This document shows, one piece after another, positions 1 to 10,869 of a DNA stretch of 64,000 bases. Each line of letters starts with the position of its first letter. The first letter of the stretch is position 1. Under the pieces are notes generated by a model. The model worked only from the letters and a program-made list of their open reading frames with translations. It did no database searches and was not told the origin of the DNA. This stretch comes from Tetrastigma voinierianum (lineage: Eukaryota; Streptophyta; Magnoliopsida; Vitales; Vitaceae), in assembly GCA_016808115.1 (NCBI GenBank), contig JAEQBH010002443.1, forward strand, positions 310,001-374,000, read 5' to 3'. Position numbers and translations under genes: made by a program.

Positions 1-1134
1 CTGGCCACTGTGATTAAAATTTCCGCTTAAACTTCCTTCAGATAAATTTTTCTCAGGTTTTATTTTAACCAAATCAATCACTCAAATCTGATTTAAACGA
101 AGAAGTTTATTACAAATGACTATTAAAATTACGAAACAGAAAAACAGAAAGATTTGCACGAGAACTAGACAGCCATTGCCATACTACTTACTTTAAAGAA
201 TTTTGGGCACTTTAGTATTATAATTTAAGACGCACTTCCTTTCCAGATAAATTTTTTCCCTGTAAGTCTATTTTACCTGCACTCGAATCACTCAAATCGT
301 ATCTAAATTAGCAAAGCTTGAAGTATCAAAATACTAAACTCATTTAATATAAACAGAACATTGCATCGACAGTCCCTTGAATTCTTTTTCCAGATTTGCT
401 TCTTGCCACTACTACTAACAGCATCATGTTAAACTTTATATCCATACCAAGACTTATACGAATTCATCTAAAAACAACTCACAACAATTGAAATGAATAT
501 ATAATCTCAAAACCTCAAAACCCTGGGGCGAAACTTCCAACCCACCAAGGCCCACCACTCCTTATAAACCACATGCTTTCATGATTCCATCCCACTTTAC
601 ACCAATTGGGGAAAACTCTCATAATCCCAATAAACACTAGGGCTGGTGATCTCATCCAAACCCTAGACCAAGGAGCATCAATTCTCCATGAAATTCACAC
701 TAAAAGTTCTTAGACATCAAAAGACATTTGATCCAAAGACAAACATACCACCTTTGACTTCTCCCTCCTCCTCTTCTTCCTTCTTGGCTCTCCTTCCAAA
801 CCGTGGAGTCGCCTTTGGAGACCAAATCAAGTTTGGCTCTTATTTTCTCCCATTTTAATATTTTAACATTTCCTTTAATTACCAATAATAGCCCTCACTC
901 TTTAATATTGAAATTTAACTTTTGGAAATTTGTATGGCCCATCTCAGTCGATTTTCAAATTTTCATATCCTTAAGAATCGACCATTATACCCTTATGCTC
1001 ATACCAATTTCCTGTTTCATAAATTATCATTTCCTATTTTAATCTCCAAAAATACTACTACATGATTGAATACTTCCTTATACACCCCTACATTATCACG
1101 TATTTGGTATTAATTTCTAGATGCAAGGTTACTA
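1..1134 (-). mobile_element. N-type long LTR, fragment running off the left edge (N0)
   Basis: This stretch resembles the 3' part (plus-strand view) of the long LTRs at 22256-26416 and 59080-63446. Shared signs are the block with GAATCACTCAAATCG (285-299, compare about 25250-25270), a decayed AAACGAAGAAGTT motif (98-110, compare 62036-62050), followed by a CT/TTC-rich block (about 755-790, compare 25915-25985) and a phrase about a trinucleotide-rich leader ending in GACCA.TCAA.TTTGG. Two tandem units are visible (GATAAATTTT at 41 and 246, about 205 bp apart). The LTR start on the minus strand would lie near 1134 (GGTTACTACA), but this end is decayed. There is no coding content; the short open frames here are chance frames. 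Confidence 0.55.
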
Positions 1135-1595
1135 CATACGCCAAAGGAGGCACCGCCTGCACAAAGTCATCACATTCGTGCGGATCCTGGGAAGCTTATG
1201 CAAAGAGGAGGGGATCATCAGCGAAAAAAAAATGAGAGAGGAGGACCATACTTGGAAAGCCGGACTGGTTTCCATCTCCCATTGGTTACTGCCTGATTGA
1301 TTAAATGCCCCAATCTTTCCATGCAAAGAACAAACAGGTAAGAAGAAATGGCGTCTCCTTGGCGGATTCCTCTAGTTGGTTTAAATGTTTCTAGTTTTTG
1401 CCCATTCCATATAACTGACATATTGGTTGTTTCAATATAATGCACGAGATTCTTGGTCCAGGAGTTGGGGAGGCCCAAAGTTTCTAGTGAGTCCTTGATG
1501 AAGGTCCACGAAAGGCAGCCATAAGCCTTTTCCAGGTCTATTTTAATCAGCATAGTTCCCGTACCTTTCCTCTTTTTTCTCATGTAATGAAGCAC
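1132..1595 (-). pseudogene. LINE reverse transcriptase domain relic
   Basis: The minus-strand frame from 1595 reads MLIKIDLEKAYGCLSW, which is RT motif A of L1-type elements (usual form 'KLDMSKAYDRV.W', with the catalytic Asp present), then PTRGIRQGDAISSYLFVLCM, which is motif B ('GLRQGDPLSPYLF..CME'). The frame ends at about 1218 and a second frame runs on to 1132. The catalytic FADD box expected about 40-60 residues after motif B is not present. The upstream RT region (1600-2270) is unreadable in any one frame but sits where the RT start should be. It cannot make an enzyme. Confidence 0.85.
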
Positions 1596-2792
1596 TTCTT
1601 GATAAATGATAATATTATCTATAATCTATCTGCCGAGAACGAAACTACTCTGGTTCGGGCCAACCACAGTCTGCATGATCTTCTTCAGTCTATTCGAGAG
1701 GGTTTTTGTAATTACCTTGTAATAGACATTACAAAGGCTGCTTGGGCGGAGATTCTCCCGTCGTTTCCCATGTGTTCTGGTAGAACCCTCCATGGAATCC
1801 ATCAGTCCCCATGGATTTGAAGGGGGCCATTTCGAAGAATGCTTTCTTTACTTCTTCCTTGGACAGAGGGCATTAGAGGAGACGGTGATGCTCGTCCAAG
1901 AGTTGGGGAAATCTGTTGGGAATTTGGATTTTGTGCTTAGCCTCAGGGTTGTGCCTGAAAAGGTCTCGAAAATAATTCTGAATCGGGTTCTCCAAATCTG
2001 CCTGTGAAGTGGCCTAGATCCCCTCAAATTTTAAAGTGTCTATTCTGTTGCAATGTTTTCTGATTATGGTGGAGGTATGGTAGAACTTCGTGTTCCTATC
2101 CCCTGACTTTATCCATTCCTCTCGGGGGAACGTTGGTACCACATTAGTTCTTCTTGGTTCAAGGTGTTATTCAGCTCTTTTTGAAGCTTCCTTTCCAACT
2201 TAAGGAGATGTTTGGGGCCATTGGCGGCAATGGCTTTTTGAATACCTTCTAATCTTGCCCAGAGTCTCTTCTTTCTATGGTTGATAACTCATAAGCATTC
2301 TTTGGGCCAGTGGGTAAGGTCTGTCGCCATCTTGGAAACCAGGATGAGAGATCCAAGCAGCCTGAAATCTAAAGACATAGTGATATTCTGTGGGGACATT
2401 ATTTTCAACATTAATTAGCACCGGGGAGTGGTCGGCGTTGATCTTGGGAAGAATTCTTAACTTTGCATGGGGAAAGCGGTGTTTCCAGTCTGCATTGCAC
2501 GAGGCTCTGTCAAGACAAGCGCCTTTGAACGTTGAATGGGAATTTCCTCTAATCCAGGTAAACATGGGGCTGAGAAGCCTAGGTCGATGAGATCGTGGTT
2601 GAAAATCCAATTGTTGAACCCAAAGTATTTACTCTGATCGGTGGATCGAGGGTAAGAAGTTTCCCCAGCATTGATGGTGGAGTTGAAGTCCCCAACTACA
2701 AGCCAAGGGTCCGAGATAGGAAGCCTATTGTAGTTAAGATCTTCCCATAGGAACTTGCGCAGGGAAGGGTTAAGGCTCGCAAGGGGGGGCAT
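1135..2792 (-). mobile_element. Degenerate L1-type LINE (non-LTR retrotransposon) relic
   Basis: Read on the minus strand, an APE-type endonuclease region (2792-2275) comes first and a non-LTR reverse transcriptase region (1595-1132) follows, which is the domain order of plant L1/LINE ORF2. The reading frame is broken by several frameshifts and stops, and both the amino-terminal start of the endonuclease and everything after RT motif B (catalytic box, RNase H, 3' end, poly-A) are absent. The element has no visible target-site duplication. It abuts segment A at its 5' side and an N-type LTR fragment at its 3' side, so it is probably truncated by later events. Confidence 0.82.
2275..2792 (-). 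pseudogene. LINE endonuclease domain relic
   Basis: The minus-strand translation contains DPWLVVGDFNSTINAGET, the GDFN box of the exonuclease-endonuclease-phosphatase fold that nicks target DNA for LINE integration. It is followed by a region with FNNWIFNHDLIDLGFSAPC, matching the 'F...LIDLGF.G..FTW' segment of plant LINE endonucleases. A frameshift separates the first 111 codons (2792-2457) from a second frame (2610-2275) containing LDRASCNADWKHRFPHAKL and HSPVLI, the latter matching the 'SDH.P' box near the end of the domain, with the expected order kept. No start codon or full length is preserved. It is a dead fragment; the family call is firm, the exact clade is not. Confidence 0.8.
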
Positions 2793-3840
2793 TTGCCCTA
2801 CCCCCTAAGCCTATGCTAGGTCCGCTCCTAGTTGGCGTCGTCTTAGTACAGTGGGTAGTTGTGTCATCTCAATAAATTATTTCTATGGATGGTTCTTAGT
2901 GATTTGATTCTATATTTCTATGCATGTACTGTAGACTTGAATCAATGTAATTATTTTTCTGTTAAAAAAAAAACTAATACAAAGAAAAGTTATCTTTAAA
3001 CATAAAAAAAAATTAAAACTTCTTGTTTCGGAATAAAATTTTATTTTGTAGAACATCAAACTAATTTTCAAATTTTATTCCAAAATTCATTTAAAGAATA
3101 TTTCGGAATATTGCACTAGTGAAACCTTTTTTTTTTTTTTTGCTTTTTTAATGGTTGTCAAAGTGTTGTTCTATTAGTTTTGTGAAACAATTTCATTCTA
3201 TTATAAAAATATTTTTATTACAAAAATAATACTTTAAAAATGTTCTAATAAAAATGTTCAGAACTAATTTTCTGTTTTAATGGTTGACAGTGTTTTTTGC
3301 ATTTTTTTATTTATAGGTAATTTTAAAATTTGTTTTAAATAATAGATTATCATATAGTTGTAACAATATTTATCATTATTGATTTTAATTTTGATTTATT
3401 GTTCATTAAAAGTAATAAATTAATTTATTAAATATTTTTATTTAAGATGTTCTACATGCATAAGATTATTACAAAATATTTTTATTTTAAAAATAGTTAG
3501 AAATGAATATTCTTAGTAAATTAATTATTTAATTGTTTTTTTTATATCATTCACTTTGCATGTTGGCATATAGTACTCGATCCTAGTTCTCTTAATATTT
3601 ATTACATGTCCTTGTGACCCGACTCAAGTGATAAAAGGGTGAGATAGGATCGTTACAATATTATATGGAAAGTAAATAAAAATAAAAAATATATATTTAT
3701 TACATAATAATAATTTGCTAGAATATAAAATTAAAAATGTATTATTTGATTTTTATGCTTGGGATAAAAATTTATTTGAAATATTAAATAAACTTTAGAA
3801 TAAATAGGGAAGGCAGTTGGGTTTTATTATAATAGTAATA

Positions 3841-4750
3841 AGGCTATGCTTGATCGGCTTCACCGTGATGTCAAGGTTGGTTCTTTTTTATTTTCTTTGC
3901 CTTTTCTTTAAATTCAAGATTTACGATTCGGGTAAAAACTGGACGGAAAGAATTATAGTTTTTGATCTTCCTATATTTTCTGATAACTATTCTTTCATGT
4001 TTTCACAATCAATGTTTTTGTTTTCCTTCTTGTAATTTAAGGCATACGATGGCGGTGTGAAGCTTCATAGAAAGCAGTTGATCCTGATCTGGCTGTGTTG
4101 TTGGATTTCAGCAATCTATCCATGTTTGGCATCGCTGCGGTGATTTCGGTAGAGGTTTTTATTATTATTATTATTATAAGCTAGCATCCATGGTTATAAA
4201 AAAAAAAAAAAGAAATATTTGATTACAAGGTATTTACATATGTCTTATAAAAAATGGTTATTTTAAAAAAAAAAAAAGGGTTTTTTTTATCAAAACATGG
4301 TAAATTTTTTATAAGAATTAGATTTTCAAATGTTTTAAATTGATACCAAAAAAAAAAAAAGAGGAACGGGGAGATATGATGGCAACGATTAGAAATTGAT
4401 GAAACCAAAGCCCAAGAAGATCCGGTCAAATTTGTCCATCAGTTCTGTAATTTGATCAGGTGATTTTCTTTCTTGTTTCTTGTTTCTTGTTTCGTCTTTT
4501 TTTTTTTTCAATTTGATCAGGCACTTCTAATGTTAATTCCAGCTCTAAGTATCTTACTTTTCTATTTCAAAGAAACATATAATATCATCTGGTATTATCG
4601 AGTTTTTTTTTTAACATGATGCTTGTTTTATTAACTATTGTTCTTATTGTTTTCATCATGTTCTGATGGGACCATGTGGCAGGTGACATGGAATATCAGC
4701 CTTTTGAATAATAGAAACCTCTTCCAAATCATCGCATCAAAGCCAAACGA
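3841..4750 (+). pseudogene. Possible spliced host-gene or ncRNA relic, copy A
   Basis: Two intervals look like introns and have the same limits in both copies: 3876-4041 (AAG|GT ... TTTAAG|GC) and 4460-4682 (ATCAG|GT ... GGCAG|GT). Joining across the first keeps a frame: MLDRLHRDVK continues as AYDGGVKLHRKQL. A second open stretch (about 4400-4459) reads DETKAQEDPVKFVHQF before the second donor. The copy at 34564-35680 keeps the junctions but has different stops. I do not recognise the protein. The pattern could be a decayed duplicated gene, an untranslated spliced RNA, or chance; the paired conservation of the splice-like sites is the main argument. Confidence 0.3.
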
Positions 4751-5598
4751 TGATAGATTACCGAAATGGCAACAACAGTCACATTAGGATTTGCTTAAAC
4801 TTGTGGACATATTAACTTGCTCCTCTTTGTTAAGGTTACTACAACTATGTCAGGTTACATATGTAAGAAGATCAAAGTACAAATGTCTATTGGTATTCAT
4901 TACTTATCAACATTACTATTAAAATTTTAATATGATTTATTATAATTTTTACATTTTTCTAATTACATTTGATTTTTTTATTTTTTTTATTTCTAATCAC
5001 TACTTGTTATAATTTAATCTACCAGGTCTTGAGCTTTGATATCTGTAACTCATCTTCACATTTTTACCTCTTACTCATATGAGCCGGGTCCTCAAATGGC
5101 ACATTTGCATCTTTTATATTTGACAATAATAATAATAAACATTTCATTAAAAACAAAAATAGAACAAAATGTATATGATAAGTGACTGATTAATTTCTAT
5201 ATAAAGGAGCTCTGATTCAAAAGCTTGACTAAAAAACAAAATAGAACAAATCTATTATAAGTGACTGATTCAAAACTTTGACTTGAGATAATATTCAAAT
5301 ACAATAATATTTTTGTAAGAGGTGAAGTCCTACCCTTCCTGCTTCTTCCTTGTTGTATTTCGTGATACCCAAGAGAATTGAGATAATATTAAGAATGTAA
5401 ATAGTAATATCTTATTATACCTCAAGTTATTAAGTACTTTCAATAACAATAGTACCTCAAACATGGATGCTCTTTGTAGACATTGTATCTCTAGCGTTAA
5501 TCTTCAAACACTACCCTTTACCTCCTAGAAAGACCTTAAAATTGTCATCACCTTTTTTCAAATTTATGATTAAAAAAACTGTGTTAACAAATATATAG

Positions 5599-5743
5599 AG
5601 AGAGAGTCCACATACCTAGCTCAATTGATATAACATTCAAAGTTTAAAAAGATAAAACATTTAAGAAGACAAGGGATCCTAGAATCGAGTCCCAATAAAA
5701 ATAACTTACTACATTGTAACAAAATACTTCATTGTCAAAAAAC
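5599..5743 (+). mobile_element. tRNA-derived SINE insertion with target-site duplication
   Basis: CTAGCTCAATTGATATAAC (5616 onward) resembles a tRNA-type box A and AGAATCGAGTCCC (about 5682) resembles box B, at the spacing of plant tRNA-related SINEs, followed by a short A/T-rich 3' tail. The body is flanked by ACAAATATATAG (5587-5598) and ACAAATATATATATAG (5744-5759), an imperfect target-site duplication typical of LINE-driven retroposition. The matching place in segment B (about 38222-38310) lacks the SINE and instead carries an AT microsatellite. A related copy in the opposite direction is at 13697-13829. It encodes no protein. Confidence 0.7.
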
Positions 5744-6394
5744 ACAAATATATATATAGTTGGGAAATTATATATTTAACCACAACTGAATATTCCTAAT
5801 AATGAATTATGACTTCAGTTTTTTGTTGTTATATAATGAACCCAAATACATGTAATGAAAGTATATTCCTTTTAAGTTTTTAGAAAGAATGCAAAAAGGA
5901 AATAAATTGAGAAAAACTCACAATGTCTAAGAAATCATTGAAATTAAAGTTGTAGAAGTTTTAATCTTCATAACCATAAATGATAAGATATTTAAATTCA
6001 AATTCATAGAAACTAAGTATTAATTTTTGCTTCAAAAAATAAAAGTGTTAATTTTGTGCAAAAAATATATTTAAACTTAACAAGACAAAAACAAATAAAG
6101 AATATTCTCTTTCAATTCTAATAGGATAATAGATCTTATGTGTGGAAAACATTGGCTTTAATTCAAGAATTAATCAATGCACAAACTATGTAGTTGAGAG
6201 CTTGAATCAATAAGTTTTCAAAAGATTAAATTAATTAAATGAACAAAATACCATGAAATGAAATGCTGAAAATCAAAGACACAATCAAGAATATTTATAA
6301 AATGGGAAAAAGTTATGCAATATATTACTATTCTTTTCTATTTAATGTGTAATTGAAAATATGTTGATTCAAAGTTGTTGATAGTGTTATTTCC

Positions 6395-7057
6395 CAATGT
6401 TTTAAAACCGGATCCTGACTGAACTTAAAAGTTACCTGGGTCACTCGCCCAATTTGTCAACCTATTTAAATCCCGTGGTTGAACTTATGACGAATAAATT
6501 ATATTATTTATATTTTAAAATATATAATAATATTTAAGATATTATTTATTACTTTATATAAATAAAAAATATTTTTAAAATTTATTTTTAAAATATGTAT
6601 AATGTTGATATATGAAAAACATATTAAAAATGGAATAAAACTTATTTATATAAATATATACTTAATTAGTAGTAATATTAAGTAATTTGTTAATATCTAA
6701 AATAATCACAATGACAAGCATATCAGCGGAGGCTGCCTCTGCACTTCCTCTTCCCATATTCAAATCCACACCAGACATTTAATTGAATTTTTTTGCTATA
6801 AGTCTTTAACCTACAAGCTTAATCTTAAGCAAACGACGAGTTTCGATAAAAAAAAAAAGTCATTTTAACTAAAAAATTGTGGCTACGAACTCGGCTTGCT
6901 TCACAGAACCGTCTGCTCATCCGGTTGATCGGCCCGACCACGGTCAGTAAACAAGGCCTACTCAATGCAAAAACCGGTTGATCAATCGAACCCGCTAAGC
7001 ACACGACTTGCCGGATCGGCTCTGACCGGCCGGTCCGGCCCCGGTTTTTAAACATTG
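6395..7057. mobile_element. Non-autonomous hAT-like DNA transposon inside the copia 5' LTR
   Basis: The 663-bp insertion starts CAATGTTTTAAAACCGG and ends CCGGTTTTTAAACATTG, 17-bp terminal inverted repeats differing at one place. It is bordered by perfect 8-bp direct repeats TTATTTCC (6387-6394 and 7058-7065), the target-site length of hAT elements, and CA(A/G)TGTTTTAAA is a usual hAT-type end. The subterminal regions are rich in ACCGG/CCGGT motifs. The middle (about 6480-6730) is plain AT-rich filler. No transposase is present; the minus-strand frame at 6825-7067 spans the right end and is not a gene. A hAT superfamily call is inferred from the end sequence and 8-bp duplication only. Confidence 0.88.
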
Positions 7058-7310
7058 TTATTTCCACATTAAATTACAGGACCGACACCTAGTATTTAGC
7101 CAATTAAAAGAATACACAATATCTTTAAAACTGTTATTAAGATATTTATCCTGATGGAGGGGTAAATTATACAAATATACTTATTATTTTGGAATAAGAA
7201 TCGCTTATTAATAATAAATATAATTTATTATTTTGGAATAAGAACAATATTCGAATAACATCGCTTTAGAACTGTTTGAACGTGGTATTTTTGGCCTTTT
7301 CCACATTAAG

Positions 7311-7322
7311 TTATATATATAA
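7311..7322 (+). promoter_or_regulatory. TATA-like box of the copia 5' LTR
   Basis: TTATATATATAAACCC lies 240 bp before the LTR end, and its counterpart in the 3' LTR is TTATATATATAGAAACCC. Its place and conservation in both LTRs fit the TATA box that would drive element transcription, with the R region starting shortly downstream. Confidence 0.55.
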
Positions 7323-7560
7323 ACCCTTCATAAAGTGTTAGGCACTCTTCCATCAATTATTTAAAACAATTTTGTGTATCAAAATTCTGATATATAAGAA
7401 GAGATCGCGATTTCAAGATTCATAAATCAAGGAAAATCTCTATATTGCGTGTTCTTCAAACGATGTAATCTATATTTATTATTATTATTATTTTTATTAT
7501 CACGTATGAGTTTGAATTCAATGATCTAGAATATTGTGTGTTAATTATTAAATCTCTCAC

Positions 7561-7577
7561 CAGGTATCGTGAGCCGC
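7561..7577 (+). other. Copia primer-binding site (initiator tRNA-Met type)
   Basis: CAGGTATCGTGAGCCG just after the 5' LTR is a decayed form of TGGTATCAGAGCC, the usual plant copia primer-binding site complementary to the 3' end of initiator tRNA-Met. One or two bases are inserted and changed. Confidence 0.6.
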
Positions 7578-8599
7578 ATTGAATTTAAATATTTAGAATC
7601 ATTGTTTTATAAAGATTAAATTTTGAGATTTATCTTCGATTAATTGCCCACTAAAAAAATTAATTAATTAAATAAATAGCATCACCAACGCTGCAGGGTA
7701 ATGAAGATTTTATTTTCCCCAACTGATCGGATCAATGCTCATGAGGGCTCAGTCATGTTAGTCCTGGCCGCCAGCCTATATTGTCGGGTCATTTCTTCAA
7801 AGTAATATCAAACACTGATTAGAAGTTTCTAATAAAGGAGAAATATAGAATCAAAGATCAAGTTAGCCGATTTATTATCACTTATTTAAATATGAAACTG
7901 AAATTCTTTTTTAAGATGTCTATGTATCCTGTGATTTGAATCTTTGTGAAATTATTATTATATCTGATGAATGCCGATTTCTTTGATTTTATTATGATTG
8001 ATTATTGAATAAGATGATTATTAAAGATACTATTTCCTTGATTTTTAACTCAAGTAAAAGAATTAATTTCATCTTGTGAAATTTTATCCAAATGACAATT
8101 TATAAATGTAAGGTTAACTAATTTAGATAGTTGACAAAGTAACTCAAATTAGTGAGCCTTGTATTTATTGGACTGCATAAAGGAATAAAGGAGACTTATA
8201 AAATTTAATAATTTCTTTATAATTAGAGAGAAGGAGATTAACTCAGTGAGAGTCAATTTCGCTAATTATTAATTAATAGTTTATTTGTGTTGCTTAGAAA
8301 GGTAAATGATACCCAAAGGTAACATATAAAATGACACAAATAGTAAAGTGTTTTAAGCTCCCATGAACACTGGATATGTTAAAATTTAGCTAAAGGAGAA
8401 TTTTAATGATATCAATAGTTAATTGTTGCTTATTTTATACTTGAGACTTATCAGAGCATTGTTCTATTTTGTACAGCCTCTAATTTCATTACCTCTCTTG
8501 CATCCGAATGACCGCTTTGATTTGGCTTCCAACTTTCTCGAATGGTATGTAAGCGGTTCACCATCGGCGATTGATCTAATCTCACTTTAATAACTGATA

Positions 8600-9250
8600 A
8601 ACTCCTAAAGCACAGATGATGCATTCAAGCAAGTGGAACAATCAAAAGCTCGGGCAAGATCCAACTGCACTCACCGATGTTTATGAGAATGACTCATTGC
8701 CAATAATATCAAGACCTTCTCCCAAACCGATTTAGCCTCTCACTTCGGAATCTCGTTGAGGAGCGCTTCAACCGCCGCCGATAAGTCCCTTACGTGCACA
8801 TTGATACGAATTGACCACCATGAAATATGATGGTCAGAAAGGTATTCAGCAACATATTTTAAACATGACTGAAAAGGTTGCAAAGCTTAAGGCACTAGGC
8901 ATGGGTATGGATGAGTCCTTCTTGGTATAGTTTGTCCTTAACTCACTTCATCACACGCCCATTCAAAATCCACTATAATGCTAACAGGATCAGTGGAACT
9001 CGAATGAGCTCAATAAGAATGATAAGAGAAGTGAGATTAAGACAAGAAGGACATAATCTTGCCTCTGCTGTAACTCATGGAGTCACGAAGAAGAAAGCAA
9101 AAATTCAAAAGAAAAGAACCTTCACCACAAAGGATCCAGGCGGTAGCCAGAAACATGATGGAAAATTCACAGTAAGTTGCTACTTTTTGTGCAAGAAAGG
9201 CATGTGAAGAAGGATCAGGACAAGAGCAAGGCTTGGTTCAAAAGAGAGGT
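8600..9250 (+). pseudogene. gag: Copia gag relic
   Basis: Around 8895-8990 the frames read MGMDESFLVQFVLNSL and FKIHYNA, matching the capsid segment 'L...FV..IL.SLP..F..F...YN' of plant copia Gag. After a frameshift, the frame at 8911-9207 ends in a decayed CCHC zinc knuckle (C-Y-F-L-C-K-K-G-M, one residue too many, His missing) followed in another frame by KKDQDKSKAWFKR, which matches the usual basic 'KKDC.KRKAWFEKK' tail. Stops and at least three frameshifts make it non-coding. The region 7578-8600 before it is an AT-rich untranslated leader with nothing recognisable. Confidence 0.7.
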
Positions 9251-10059
9251 ATAAATATTTTTGTATGTTATGAATCCAATCTTACGTAGCCCTTCAAATA
9301 CTTGGTGATTGATTCTCGAGCCACAACTCATGTGACTAATTTAATGCAGGATTCTTACAACCAGGAAAACTAAAGGAAAGTGAAAAAGTTCCTCTATATG
9401 GAAACCGTCTTCAAGGTTGGAGTGATAGCCATTAAAACTTATCGCTTACTATTAGAGACTGTCATTGATGGATCTTAAACACTTTATGTACCTTCCATTC
9501 TAGAATCGCTTAGTTTCCTGTCTAAATTAGATGCTATCGAATATTCTATTTATTCATTCGACAATTAAGCTTGATGTTAAATTTGTTACATAATTTATTT
9601 TATGTGATGGTTTATATAAATTTTTGACTCATGAATTTGCTCGCTTTGAGTTAACCTCAGATTCAAATGTAAGCTGGGTTCAAAACGCAGATAATCAAAA
9701 TTCTTCAATCTTAGTGCCGTAAGACTTAGTAAGCACATCTCTAAGGAAAGAATTTGAGAAAATTATAAAGAATAATCTACAAAATCTGACTTCACCGATT
9801 TTCATGCACTGTAGAAGGGAAAGCAAAATTAAACATAGCAAACAGTTATGCCACAAGAAGCAATGAGTTCTTTAGATAATTCATACATTGAGGACCACCC
9901 TGTCTACATGTTTTATAGAGAGAAATATTTTATCACCTTATAAATGATCTATCTCAGCAGGTTATGTTTATCTACACTGAAAGGCTCAGCCATTGACATC
10001 TTCGGTGATGTTCATGTAACAGAGGTCGAGACAATTAGATAAAAAGATTAAAATTAGAG

Positions 10060-10676
10060 ATCGACGAGGCAAAGAATATTATGGCAAATATGATGAATCG
10101 TGACAAAAATCCCGGTCCTTTTAAGCAATTCCTTGAAAAGTACGGCATTCGTGCTCGCATTAATAATGCCCGTACGCCACAACAAAATTAAAGGCTGGCT
10201 GGAAAGCGAATCGCACATTAATGGAAATGGTTAGGAGTATGATGAGTTACTTTTCTGTACCTATTCTTAATAGGATGAAGCTCAAAACCGCAATGTATAT
10301 CTTGGAACAGACCAGTAAGGCGCTCCAAAACTCCTTTCAAGTTATGGACTGGTAGGAAACCTAGCTTGAGACATATACATATATGGGGGTTGTCCAACTG
10401 GAGGCAAGAATCTATAACCCACATGAGAAAAAGCTTGATTCAAGAATGATATCTGGATATTTCTACCACATCCCGATAAATCGAAAGGGCAATGTAATTT
10501 ATTGTCTTAACCACAATGTGAGAATATTTGAAACCGGTAATGCCAGATTCTTAGAGAATGGCGAAATTAGTGGGAGTAATGAACCAAGAAAGGTAGATGT
10601 TGAAGAGATAAGAGTGGATATCCCACCACTTTTTACCTCAAGAAATTATTGTCCCTCAACTTGTTCAACAAGTTGA
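10060..10676 (+). pseudogene. pol: Copia integrase relic (catalytic core end and C-terminal region)
   Basis: From about 10083 the reading follows the plant copia integrase core (GKYDESxKNPGPFKQFLEK, then the region usually reading 'MPGTPQQNGVAERRNRT', here broken by an early stop). The conserved downstream blocks follow: MVRSMMS, LKTAMYILEQ, and the open frame 10383-10676 with NPHEKKLDSRMISGYFYHI and NARFLENGEISGS, the linker copia elements have between integrase and RT. The first half of integrase (9250-10060) is too decayed to read reliably; only the HH-type region near 9700 could be guessed. There is no complete catalytic triad. Confidence 0.75.
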
Positions 10677-10869
10677 GGAAAATGAGCAACATAATAGAGA
10701 TGGTTCATTACCACCATAAAATATTGCCATTGAAAATGTTGTATAGCCACCATGAACCTAAGACCTTGAGGAGATCTCAAAGAGAAAGGAGACCCGCTAA
10801 TGCTGCATGATTTCTTTCATGTGGGTGTATTTACAAAATCTAATTTGATATCGGGATAAGGAAGGATCC

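Larger units (their letters stand above)
2816..6384. repeat. Segment A, left part of duplicated block (copy of 33234-38941)
   Basis: From AGGTCCGC(T/C)CCTAGTTGGC at 2817 this block matches 33235 onward in the same direction, with many shared 20-50-base runs separated by point changes and small indels. Matching landmarks are GGCTATGCTTGATCGG (3841 and 34564), the block with CGATGGCGGTGTGAAGCTTCA (4047 and 34769), GTGACATGGAATAT (4683; 35601 has one change) and AATGAATTATGACTTCAG (5801 and 38343). The segment is interrupted after 6384 by a copia element and resumes at 13271. Copy B has an extra 1.75 kb (36315-38065) and copy A has an extra SINE (5599-5743). Confidence 0.9.
6385..7560 (+). repeat. 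Copia 5' LTR (interrupted by a hAT-like insertion)
   Basis: The LTR starts TGTTATTTCC and, after the inserted 663 bp, continues CACATTAAATT...TATTTAGCCAATTAAAAGAATACACAA in step with the 3' LTR at 12723. About 505 bp remain once the hAT element and its duplicated target are removed, against 548 bp in the 3' LTR. Both carry a TATA-like box and a TTA-repeat tract near the end. The right end is blurred: AATCTCTCA is followed by CCAGGTATC, where the primer-binding site begins, so the boundary may be off by a few bases. Confidence 0.88.

Noticed and set aside
5616..5700. tRNA gene
   Set aside because: Box A and B patterns are present, but no cloverleaf can be folded and the piece has a retroposon tail and target duplications; it is a SINE.
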